DNA of 64,000 nt from Hydractinia symbiolongicarpus (taxonomy: Eukaryota > Cnidaria > Hydrozoa > Anthoathecata > Hydractiniidae): NCBI RefSeq assembly GCF_029227915.1, contig NC_079876.1, positions 23,932,001 to 23,996,000 on the forward strand, read 5' to 3'. A program made the position numbers and the translations under genes. The notes below the pieces were generated by a model. That model saw only the letters and a list, made by a program, of their open reading frames with translations. It had not been told where the DNA came from and made no database searches. Below, in pieces: positions 53,088 through 64,000 of the stretch. The stretch's first letter is position 1. Each line of letters opens with the position of its first letter.

Positions 53088-56000
53088 TCACTCGTCGTCT
53101 TCAGCTTCCTCTGCCTCGATTTCAGATTTCGATTTCGCGGGATTTACTATCGCATAAGTCCGTCGTAAGTGTTGAAGCTAAAAACAATATATTTTTGTAG
53201 TTTGTCCAAATGTTTTAGGTCTATTTCATTTCGGTTTCTTGATGAAATTTTTATGATTGTTTTACCATGCAAGTTTCATTATATGCGTAAAAAAAAATCA
53301 AAAAGGTATGATGTCACCTTTAATACAGTCAGGACCAATTTTCGGTTGGGGTAAAAAGAAGCATTTTCGTACCGTAAAAACGCTATAGAACATGTCATAA
53401 GTTGATTTAAATTCATGTTTTAAATTGGGCAAGACACGGTTTAACTTAAATAGACCTAGGAGAGTACAATTAGAGACGAGCAAGACGAGCCTATGATTCA
53501 ATTGTTATTACAAACAATACAGAACTTGAATAGATATTAATAGCTACTAAATAAAATGGCTCTCCTTCTCTATTTCTATCCTCCTAAACTAGACAGTCAA
53601 CAGGTAATCAACCTCGCTCTCCGCGGTCAACAACCAAATTATTACCTGATGTGCTGAATAAAATGAAACAAAAAACTCTGTCCAGCCTCCAGTTCGAACA
53701 CGGATAAGATCATATTGTTCTGGATTTATCATGGCTGCTCTATATGTCGACTGATTGGTACATGTTACTAATAAAAAAAACCGGAATTTGAATAAATAGT
53801 TGAAACGCATGGTTATAATTTACTATTCGCTAATTCTTGGAAAAAGGATAATGTTTAACTCGCATGGAGTCCCGGAATAAAACTGTGCGTAGCCATTTTA
53901 AGCATACAAAATACGGATGTTAGCAAAGAAGAAAGAACCGTCGTGATAAACGTGGTGATATTTGTATCATAAATTTAAGGACGAATTTTTTGTATTTTTT
54001 GTGCAAATGACGTTTTAAAGAAAGTTTTGAAACTCACGTGTTATAAGATTTGCACCAATTGCTTTCTTGTTTCCCACTACGTCCGCATTCGCGTAGTTAG
54101 TCAAAAATTCAAGTAAATTGTCTTCTTTAGTGTCTTCATCTATGACCAAATCAACTTCTGCACCATTTGGATATCCTGTTTTGATTGCTTCGATATCCCA
54201 ATATTTCATCAAACTATAAACGCAAAATTTTATGTTTTCGTGAATCATCCTTTAAGTCAACTTTTGACGTCGGATTTAATTCAAATAAAAGAACTAAAAG
54301 CAATTAAGGGAAGATACATTAAGACTGATTTTCACGAAAACAAAAATGATCAAATCAATCATCATCGCTCGTTAGACCAGTTTTGTTGAGAAACCCATTT
54401 TGTAGGATTTTAAAGTTGTAAATTTCTATAACTAAAAATATTCTTTAACAAAAATGTTTAAATTTTGTTATTTATAAGTTCATTAAAACTGTATATACAA
54501 ATACTTACTCATAAATGTCTTGATCGTTTCGTGGAGTGTCAGGAAGATCTTGCGGGATTGGCGCTGGACTCATGTCTGAAGCTATAGGCTGGCCTAATAA
54601 TGCAAATTGTGTTAGACGAAAGTAGAAGTATTGTACAGGAAAGTGAGTTCGGTTTAACTAAACTTTCTTTTTGCGTAACTTACCTTTTCTTCTGCCGTCA
54701 GCTGATGCAGCTAACCCTAAACCCCATCCAATATAACCCTCAAATGTTCCAGATCCGAGCATAAATCTAATAAAATCAGCAGGGTTTTTGGTTCTGCCAT
54801 ACTTTTCATTCAGATTCTTCATGAGATCGTATAAGGGGTATTTATCCGACGTGGTAACATCTTTGAAGGCTTCCACACATTCGTTTGAAAGCCATTCTGC
54901 AATATTCTTCAACTTTTGTGGTCGATAACTGGACAAGTATGTTTTATCAGAAGATTTTTCGTCGTCATTCATTCCAAGTTTTGGTAAATTAAGAACAAAC
55001 TCCCGTGCTAACTTCATATTTTCGGCTTTAATTGAATGACTTAACTCCCCATCCATGGGATCTTGAAGAGGTTCTTGTAAATCATACCCCCAATCTGACT
55101 TTAGTGCTCTCACAAGGGAGTCGAGTGTGATTAATGATTTCTCACCAAAACAGATTTCTTGGATGGCATAAAGCGAATTGACTGTATTGCTAAAAGAAAT
55201 TAACATACAGGCAATGATTTTAATAGCAGCACCGCCATTATAGATATCTTTTCCATCTTCTAAACATCCATCTATCAAACAAGATAGCAATTGAGAAGAA
55301 TACGCCTTGTAGATATTACCATAATTGCTGAGCAAGCCAGTCAACGCATCATGAATTTGCAATCGAAGATGCTTGCCAAATTGGTCCTTGATATCATCCA
55401 GACTCCTAATTTGATCAGATCCTGGTCTCAATTCCCTTGATATAGTGTACCCTCTCATCCCTGCAGGACCAGCGTCGACCATCGTAGCACCACGGTTCAA
55501 AGTCATTTCCAAAACCGCAAGAAGAGGTACATAACAGAATGAAAACTCGGACTTTCCAGGTATGATTGGTTCGTAGCATCCGTCACTAGAATAGCTAATG
55601 GCGTCTTTTAGTGATATGCCAGTAGAAACCAGTGCTGGTATTATTCGGTCATCATGTGGAAGGATAGGATGTGCTCCTCCGCTTAAAATGGTTTTGGTTG
55701 CCTCTTTCAAAACGTCTGTATCCATTCCACTGTGCATTCTTAATGACAAGCAAGGTGCATTTAATGGTAACCGCCGAGCCGCTTTTAAACACAGTTTTGC
55801 TATTTCTATTCTTTTTATAGAAGGTGCTATCTTATTTCCATTCTTATCTGCTGTGTAGCCCCCTACAGTAGCTTGCTGAACCCACTGGTTTCCTCCGTCT
55901 CCTCTCGGAAATCTCCCGTCGCTTCTATAAGGCACAGCAATCGTACCTGCTGTATAGAGATCTAATCTTGTTTCTCTGTTAATCTGCGCCCGTTCTCCAA

Positions 56001-59000
56001 CTTTTATCCAAAATGCATCAATGATATCTTGGTATTTCTCTTTATCTCTTTCATCTTTTAAGTCATAGAATTCTTCAAGCATGACATCTAGTCGTCCTAT
56101 GGACACAGGTTCTGTGCACAAATGTTGACAAGCATGTAGGATGAAGAGAAGTTGGACAGCTTCATGAAAATTAGTTGGTCTTCCTGTTGGATTTTCACTG
56201 TTACCACGGGCCAAATATTTCAGACGAGTAGCCATCTCTGACATATTATTGACGTCACACTTTAGCAACACAAATTGTATATTGCTACTTTGGCCTTCTT
56301 TAGCTAAATGCTCTGCCAAAAGACCATAATTTTCGATGTACTTTTGTACACCAGTAAATGCAATGCTGCAACTTTGAAGGTATTTCTTCTTTTCCACCTG
56401 TCCATCTTGAACAGCTTTTTCTATCATGGATTCAAGTTCCTTTAAAAATCCTGGAACGCCTTTTTGGAGAATCCGTTGATAACCTGGAACAACGTGTCCA
56501 TAACCGGATGCTTCATTTAGCTTTGCTGAATACGCCATGATGTTTTCGGCAGACATTTCTTTTGCAGATATATCCTTTTTAAAGTACGGCATAGCAATTT
56601 GTCCAATTCCTAAACCAAAAGCAGGCATCTTTCCAGCAATCAGTTCCTTTGGATGGATTTGAAACAAGTCATTAACCTGACCATAATGATTCTTTAGTTT
56701 GGACTCCGTGAAATCGCTTGTGGTGAACACATGCTCGAGGGTCAACCTTACCGCCCATGCCCTGCGTAACACCAACGATTCCGAAACGATCCCAGATATA
56801 CCAAGGGTAGAGTCTTTTTCCTTTATGAAATCCTCTAAATGTGGTATTGGCTCACATACTTTTTTCTTGAACCATGTCGTCTCCCATTGTTCAAACATTG
56901 ATTTCACAAGAATCAACACCCTATCTGACAGTGGGTCGGGATAAGGAACGTAATCAGAAGTAATATCTTTCGCTTTTCCCATTCTGTTAAGGTATTCCTT
57001 GTGATTATAAAACAAGTAATTATTGTTCTTTGGTTTCACGTTCCAATGTCTTAGCAGTAACTGATGATCAGGGTACCTTCCAATTGATAAATCGCTGTCA
57101 AATTCTTTCATAGCAGGAATGTAATAAAATGCACCATCCAAAGGATTTATGGTAGATATCAGTAGATCATTAGTGACCGATTCTTTAGGGCCTGATATAT
57201 TTTCCAAAATTTTCTTGATATAAGTAATTGATTTACCAACAGACATATAAAATATACCATCCTCCTTGTTAGCTCCTCCAAATTCCAATGTCTTCTCTTG
57301 CTGTCCTGTATAAGGCATTGATATTCGATGCAACTTGAAACATGAACGAGCATTGAGTGACTTTTCAGTCACATGAGCACACACAATGTGAGCTCGTGCA
57401 GATTTTCCAAGCAAGATTGTGTTATCTCTTTGCCGACCAATCATACGCGCAATATCAGAAGCGTTTTTTTGCCCCAAGATGTCCCAAGTAAATTCGAACT
57501 TCTGCTGCAGCATGTAGCTGCCACCAGGGTAGCCATTTACTCCTCCAATACATGCAGTAGATTCCTGTAATATGTTGGGATCTGTCTTGTTAGCTAGCCC
57601 ATCCACATAAACACCACTAATAACATCTTTTGAATCGCATTTTTGCACACGCAGGGCTAGCTGGTTTCTTGACGTAATATCGGTTAGGGCGTCGTGAAAT
57701 TTTTTGACTTTTCTAGCAAAATTTTTGTCTAATCCGCGGCTTGTGCGAACAACAATGCAGCAAACTCCTATTGAGAAAAATATGTTATACTGTTATATTT
57801 CACAGAAAATACAGTTCTTTTTTATGAACAAATCAGAAGACACAAGAACAGACCAATGGCTTTGCACTTAAAACCTTCTTGAAAAATTCAAAGAAAGTCA
57901 AAGTTTTAGGAGAGCTGTGTAACATGATTACTCACTTTGTTGGTTTCAAAAAGGTTTTATTTTGTTATTACAATGTTTAAAGCCCTTGGACATTGTTAGA
58001 AAAGCTGCATTGAAGGTCTATGACAATGCTTGCCTCGTTCACAGAAATAGTAAAGTTTCTGCAAAATATTCTTTGGGGCCGTTCAACAATTACGTAACAC
58101 GAAAATATAACATCTTTTACATGTACTTAGCGCACAAGATGACATTTTAAATACTTTTGCGTAAGTCCCAGAGGCAAGAAACAAATTCAAGATGTAGATC
58201 ATACACAAAAATAACTAAAATATACGTAACAAAATTGTTTTGAATTTTTTAAGTTCTGTGGTAAAACATTCACCGCAAGATATATTTCAGTGCGAAGAAT
58301 ATAGGAACCCTTTTTGCGTTCCAACATAGATTTCTTATGTAATTCAAATACAGTTAAAATTAGCAATTGAAGCTTAATCCCGCGAAAAAACAAGTTTAAC
58401 TAATATAAAAGACTTTTGAAAATGATCTTTTTTAAAAACTTCTTTCATATAAAAATAACATGTTAATTTTTGCGGGGGGTATACTTTAAATAAAAGAAAA
58501 ACAATTGCACTCTATCCTTAGCACTGGTTAAGTAAAAAACATACCATTTCCATTAATAAATTTTTGACTTTGAGGTAAAATGAAATGCGACTTCTCTCTC
58601 TGCTCTAATTTTCCAACAGATTTTTGCCAGCCAGTAATACCTTTGTTCACTTCTTCCCATACTGCAGGATCAAAACCGACAACAACATTAAACTTTTGCG
58701 TTTCTCCTTTATTGTCCAGCCATGTTTGCTTTATAAGAGTTTTTAACTCTTCAACACCCTAATGGAAAAAAAATTAATTCGTTTAAATTTCCGTTGCAGT
58801 GAAGTTGTTTCATTGTTTATACATAAATAGTCGTTTCGATAAACAAAAAAAAAAATTCTGCAAACGAGTGCAAGAAGAAAATATCTCAAATCAAGCCAGG
58901 CCAAGAAAATGCCTTCACAACGTTTCCATAACAACTGTTACAACTTTTAATTCTGTGTGAGGCTGACTTTTACTTTATTATAGATTTCTTTCTTCACTAC

Positions 59001-60724
59001 AATCTAGTTAAAAGTCTAGTACACGAGGAAAGCAAGCCTAATTGACAAGTAACATACCGTACGCCCTCATACGCCCATCCCACCCAAAATAAACACCTCT
59101 GGGCAGGCCTCCCGAAATACCAGCCCGCCCATTTCCACCTAATTGCGAATACTCATTCTTTCAGAGTATAAGTCTAAAAACCGCCATATAAGACCTAGGT
59201 GTTTTTCAGTTAAGATATGTAAAAAACCGCATTTGGGCTAGTCGAAAATTAATAGTCGGGAAAATTTTGTCACTGATGAATACAGTTTGTCTAAAGATAA
59301 TCTTAGGTATTGAGAAGAATGTATTTTCGTGTATTTGTTTATTTGCTGGTAATTTTCTTCTTTATTATCTTCACTCACTTGTAATCATCAAAGTTTATTA
59401 GTTCAAAAAAATTAAGAGTCGAAAATTACGTTAGTCAGGAAAACTTTTGGCTCGAAAACGACGCTCGCAATTAGCCAATTTTACGATTTTTTTTCGATAC
59501 ATTATGTCTCGGCGGTCAGCCATGTTTGTGCTTCCTTTTTCCTTGTAGGATGTATCAGTTACACACATCAAGTGAACTTGTAAATTAATTACACGAAACT
59601 GAGACAAGGAAATTGCGGTAATAAAAAGTTTACAAAAATGACACAAAAATGTCACAAAAATGACACAAAAATGTTACAAAGTGACACACAACTGTAACAG
59701 GAAAAAAAGGATCATATTTTACTTAAAAGAGGAAGATTTGTTGATCATATTTCAAAAGAAGGTAATTGTATTTTAATTTTTAATTAACCCTTTATGCATC
59801 AATTAAATGTTGTTTATAAAATCATTGGTTTATGTAGCCACAAGAATGATCAGTTAACACAGTGATGTAATCACACAAGTTTATCATAAACCGTATTAAA
59901 AAAAATATATTTGCATCATCTTACACATTATTTTAATTAATGTAATTGCAAACACAGCTGAAAATCCTGGGAACGAAATTGTCCAAACTTAAATTTTCCT
60001 GTGTATACAGTCTAGAGATCCGTGTTGTGTGTAGTTTTATTTTCTATCTAATCAGGAAAATAGTAAAGTTGAGATACTTTGCCATTATATTATTTTAGTT
60101 TCAAGATTGGTATTAGTTTTCTAAAATCTTGCTAAACATGTTTATGGCCACTTACTTTATAAATTCGACACTTTCTCTTTCTGTTTCATAGGTAACGAAG
60201 TCCAAAATGGATGATAATTTTTATCATGGGCTCTTTTTTTGAATAGCGCATCTGGTTCAAGTTTGTTAACTCAAATAAAATTCGTTCCCACTTACAGGAT
60301 TTCCGATCAGAACGGTCAAAGCAATACTTCCTCACCGGGGGAATTAGAAACAATCTAAGTTGGTCCGGGAAAATTTTAGCCACCGATGCATAGAATTAGT
60401 TCCTCCCGAATAAAGTTGGGTGCCAGGCAATGAAAAAAATACCCAATTGTTTTGAAAAAAAAATTCGTTTTGTTATCTTTTCCTCACCGTGCAAATTAGG
60501 GAACAAAATTGGAACGTATTTTAACAAAAAATAGGCCGCCAAAAAGTTCTAAATTTTGGGAGATTAAATTATTCGGGGTAAACTTTGACCTTTCAAAATT
60601 TACTTACATCGATTTTGTTCTTTTCAGTTGTGGTTTCGTCATCAAGTTCTTTCACTAGGAAAACGGTTCCAAATTTTGGTTGAGGGTAAAGAAGACCCTC
60701 CTGCATAAGAAATTCGGCTGCCAT
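53088..60724 (-). CDS. DyP-type peroxidase fused to a glycyl radical enzyme
   Basis: Seven exons in transcript order (60724-60608, 58758-58545, 57767-54684, 54593-54509, 54213-54038, 53767-53646, 53177-53088) give 1295 residues, all junctions in frame. Residues about 1-335 form a dye-decolorizing peroxidase of YfeX type: GVYVDG (162-167) is the GXXDG motif with catalytic Asp166, AHIVCAHV (236-243) holds the candidate proximal heme His, and LHRISMPY contains the distal Arg258. After a 50-residue linker, about 388-1277 is a glycyl radical enzyme: IHPKELIAG, GYGHVVPGYQRIL, the active-site DGCYEP (Cys841, Glu843), SADGRRKG, and RVRTGGWTEFF with the radical Gly near 1253. Cys-x-Glu points to the dehydratase/lyase class rather than pyruvate formate-lyase. 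A Glu/Asp-rich tail ends the protein. No organelle signal is obvious. A radical-SAM activase would be required and is not in the window. Substrate unknown. Confidence 0.9.
58759..60607 (-). other. Intron 1 of the fusion gene
   Basis: Longest intron of the gene. It includes a short imperfect tandem array of ATGACACAAAA-like units (about 59632-59690) and a GC-richer segment (59058-59145) with CGCCC words like those at about 40590. No nested gene is seen. Confidence 0.5.
59632..59690. repeat. 11-bp imperfect tandem repeat
   Basis: Four to five units close to ATGACACAAAA in intron 1 of the fusion gene. Confidence 0.6.
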
Positions 60725-62560
60725 CCTTTTGCACCCTCTACCAAGAGTTAAAGAAAGACATTTCCATTCAGATCTAAATTTATTTCAAGATTTGTAATAC
60801 TGGTTTCCACATGAGATCAACAATTATCATCCTTAGATGAAATGTTGGTTATAAAAACTTTATATCAAACAAAGAATTTACAGTTATGAAAAAACACATA
60901 AAACTATGGATAAGCTATATTTAAAAAATCAACTTCCTATGCTTTATGTGAATTGAAATTGTTATGTTTTTTTCAGTTTTTTATTTGGCGGGAATAAAAA
61001 CCAGGCCTGTTTGTCTAATTACGAAACATTTTTTGGTCTTGTTAAAATCAACTTTGTTATCAATGAGTGTTTGAAGTATCATAAAAATGGTTGTCGCGTT
61101 TTTATTGTCACCAATTATTCCGATAACTATTTTTGAAGGAATGGAATAAAATCATAGTAAAATCCAGTTATCGCGCCCTTTATAACTCACGTGTCAATTT
61201 CTTCGTGTGGTTCTAGCAACAGTTTGAGTTGGCGGGAAATATATCTGGTGAAGACGATGTCGCAAAAAACGTAGAGTAACAAAGACCGATTCGAACAGAA
61301 AACAAAGAAACAGCAGATCTTCCTTCCTTCCAAGAGAAAAACTGAAAAAAAAGCAGTGGGGCTAGAACAATAGTCCTTGAGACATTCCTTTTTCCTAAAT
61401 TTCTTTCATAATTTGTAAGAAGGCAAACGTGAGTAAAACGGAAGTTTAATTTTGGTTGGCGCGTATCCTAATTAAGCAAGCAAAAACACAAAAGTGTGGT
61501 CTTCTCAAGCATATAGATCAATGAACATCAATTAAACAACATTCGAGCCTGTGGAATAAAATTCAAAATTTTTTGTTGCTTATAAAAATAACGCATGAAA
61601 AAGTTAAATACGGTATCCTCTCCACTTAACTGACACTCTAGAAGGCGGGCACTTTGATCATACACCGATGCTGTATATTCAAACTAAACTAATTCATCAG
61701 CTGGCGTAAACGTCTCAAACGGAGTTGGAAGATGGTTTAAAGTTCGAAGGGAATAGAATTTCCCAAGCTTTATATAAATATTACAAATAATTTGAAAATT
61801 CTCAAATAATCAAATTATTTTTCAAAAATATTGCCGGTAAACGTGTTTGAGGTGCGGATCGGGCCCTGGCTCGTACAACACGTTTTTTTATAAGATATCA
61901 AAATTCTAACCAAACTGGTCATATTCTTATTTCTCTTTTGTTCTAAACAAAAGTCCTATTGTTTTGAACCTAAATCCCAGCCTGATATTCTTATAATGCA
62001 TGTTCTTATAAAAGAAAGAGCGTTCACTCTGTCCCGAATCTAAATCAAGATAGAACATTTAAAATTCTGCTAGGTTGATAGACAATTTAAGATAGTCACT
62101 CGGAGAATAAAATTACGAGTGAGTATGGGAGATATTTGCTTTTAAATCTATAAAACAAGTAAAACTATCTCAATGGCTTGGTGCTTCTTTAAAGTTGAAA
62201 ATACATTTGATCTTGTTTTGGTTTAAAATTCGACGAATGATCTCACTAGCACCTTGGGTAAAAAGCAGAAATGCTGTTGCGATGATTTCCTCTCATGTTT
62301 CACTGTTATCTTGATTGGATCTTCTCTTTATTTTATTTTCTACTCGTTGTGATGGTTTTTTGACTGTATCCATATACAATCAATGCTTATTCTTTTGAAA
62401 TTTTTGTTTTCACAATATATCAATTGACACAAAATAAAAGCAAATGTCCTAAATAAAATGCCTACTTTGTGTTCTAGTATCGATCCTTTATATTTATGAT
62501 ACATATACCATTTATCAGCGACTGATTCTACAGAAACCACGTGGTGTATAAGTCGTTTGT
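60725..62560. other. Upstream region of the fusion gene, no gene recognised
   Basis: The frame upstream of the ATG at 60724 stays open for about 25 codons with no earlier ATG before a stop. A further 5' exon joined near 60775 therefore cannot be excluded. Beyond that only AT-rich sequence is seen. Confidence 0.4.
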
Positions 62561-63140
62561 TTACATGTTGTTTTCTCGCAACTGATTTTTTTTTATCTTT
62601 TCTGGAATGTCAAAGTGAAGAGATTTTTGGTAGTCAGACTTTCGGACAAAACGATCTGGCTCAGTTTTCTTGTTGCTCTCATTGCTTCTGCTGTTATTGA
62701 ATGCATTCACAGAGTCCAATAATAGCACTGCTTCCTTCTCGGCATCTTGAAATATCTTGTTCATTCGTAAACAACAGCTTCACACCCAGAAAGCTGTACG
62801 GCGCAAGTTTGTAGAGATCCAACAGCTGAAATAATACCGTCACGAACAGCAGATGTAACGAATTTTCCGGCTATTCTTTTAAAACCTTTACCAAACACCA
62901 AAAGGATGGGATTTTTGTCCAGAGCGATTTGATGGCGGATTTTCTTTAAAAGAAAACAACAAAAATCTTTTCATAAATCGGCAGAGCTTAAATCCTTCTC
63001 TAACCACCAAAGGTGTCTTGGTCACTGTTTTCCTCACTGATTCTACATCAATATTTTCAAATCTAATAGGATGTACGATGGTTGGTTGATCTGTAAGCAA
63101 TACTTCTGTTTCTCCTGTTCTTGCTCCAGGATGTTTCACA
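62561..63140 (-). mobile_element. Decayed reverse-transcriptase fragment
   Basis: On the minus strand, frames broken by shifts recall a retroelement reverse transcriptase common in invertebrate genomes. They read IALDKNP, then RIAGKFVTSAVRDGI and GSLQTCAVQLSGCEAVVYE, then in another frame EAVLLLDSVNAFNNS. The last is the palm-domain segment with the first catalytic Asp. Stops and frame changes show it is dead; element ends were not found. Confidence 0.65.
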
Positions 63141-64000
63141 TGTAGATTAGCTATCGTTCAACCGTAGAATACCATTTTCCATCTTGTCTGCGAATAATTT
63201 TATGTCACCATTGCCATTTCCCTTCATGTATCTCATTTGCAAATTTCTTGGACACTTTCTTCTAAAACTAGTTTTTAAATAGATTACAAATTTTTTTGGA
63301 TGGTTTTGCAATTTAAACATAGTTCAGATAAATTTTCAGCACGTTGAATTTCCAGATAAATTCGGATACAAATGAAACTGACCGAAATCTAAACTAACAT
63401 GTCCGAAAATATAAATACATAATAAGAGCAGCTAGATGACTGGGGAAGATATAAACAAACATGGTAACCACATCCTAAGTTTCAAGCGTCTTTCAATTGT
63501 ATTCAAATATTCCTTAGCTTTACTTTTCTTGGATGATTTCTGAAGTAGAAGTTTGTTCATTACCATTATAGTCTTAAAACTACGTTCTCCTGTAGTAAAT
63601 CATCAACCCCTATGTATTAATAAGTCTTGAAACTTCATGTTGATGTAGTAAGAAAATATTCTCAAACAGACTCAAAGTTATCTGTATCTGCAGGCTCAAA
63701 ATCTATATTCGAAACAATAATCGCGTTTTTCTTCTTGCAGGATGCGATTTGAGTCCTTTTCCAGTTTGCACACAAAGGTATAATCAGCAAGCCATTGCGA
63801 AATCCTCTATTTTTTGTCAACTTGACAAAATAGACGCCAAAAATCAAACATTCTCCGTTACAGGAAAAATACGCTCGCCATTTTTGAACTCATTATTTGC
63901 ATTGGCCGTTAATTTTTTTTTTAATAAAAGTTGATATATATATAATTAATTTTTTAAAAAACACATAAAATAATATATTCGTACCAATGAACCTGAATAA
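63141..64000. other. No gene recognised
   Basis: AT-rich sequence to the right edge, with only short chance frames on both strands. Confidence 0.4.

Noticed and set aside
54658-57648. Reading the 996-codon frame as an intronless bacterial gene (contamination)
   Set aside because: The frame lacks the peroxidase N-terminus and the radical domain, which are found in flanking exons with GT-AG borders and matching phases.

Overview
The window is eukaryotic nuclear DNA, strongly AT-rich, with compact genes split by GT-AG introns. The gene content (adhesion GPCR, astacin, CPE-type carboxypeptidase, ciliary CFAP144, TMEM272-like protein) is metazoan. The short introns, dense small repeats and astacin type suggest a cnidarian, perhaps a hydrozoan; this is inference, since no species marker is visible. 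Exon joins were worked out by hand, and each model below keeps an open frame through all its junctions.

Layout, left to right. 1-5000: two head-to-head paralogues of a small secreted protein, of which only exon 1 of the left one is inside the window. They are driven by near-identical inverted copies of one promoter. The right one encodes an acidic pro-region followed by a basic GYGGRK-repeat tail. 8092-9272: a four-exon TMEM272-like membrane protein. 10245-13574: a LINE reverse-transcriptase relic, a 56-bp perfect palindrome, and a minus-strand ORF resembling the MLKL N-terminal helical domain. 14189-19666: CFAP144 (FAM183), whose large first intron holds an inverted pair of tRNA-derived SINEs and a small foldback MITE. 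20909-27478: a secreted M14B carboxypeptidase whose reading frame continues by splicing into a Lys-rich tail and a CAP-Gly domain; its third intron carries a 690-bp piggyBac-type MITE with TTAA flanks. 30307-40256: a 14-exon adhesion GPCR with an intact GPS and 7TM region. 44658-48519: an astacin-family gene with a TATA promoter and a damaged zinc-binding region. 48520-53087: piggyBac transposase debris and a minisatellite. 53088-60724 (minus): a seven-exon gene encoding a DyP-type heme peroxidase fused to a glycyl radical enzyme. 62561-63140: another reverse-transcriptase relic.

The most striking item is the DyP-glycyl radical enzyme fusion. The join between the two enzymes lies inside one uninterrupted 3,084-bp exon, so the fusion is visible in the DNA and does not depend on splice prediction. 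GXXDG, a candidate proximal His, a distal Arg, the Cys-x-Glu of the eliminase-type glycyl radical enzymes, and a C-terminal RVRTGGW radical-site motif are all present. Both halves are mainly microbial families, and the introns argue for an acquired, domesticated gene rather than contamination. The other genes look like ordinary, functionally independent animal genes.
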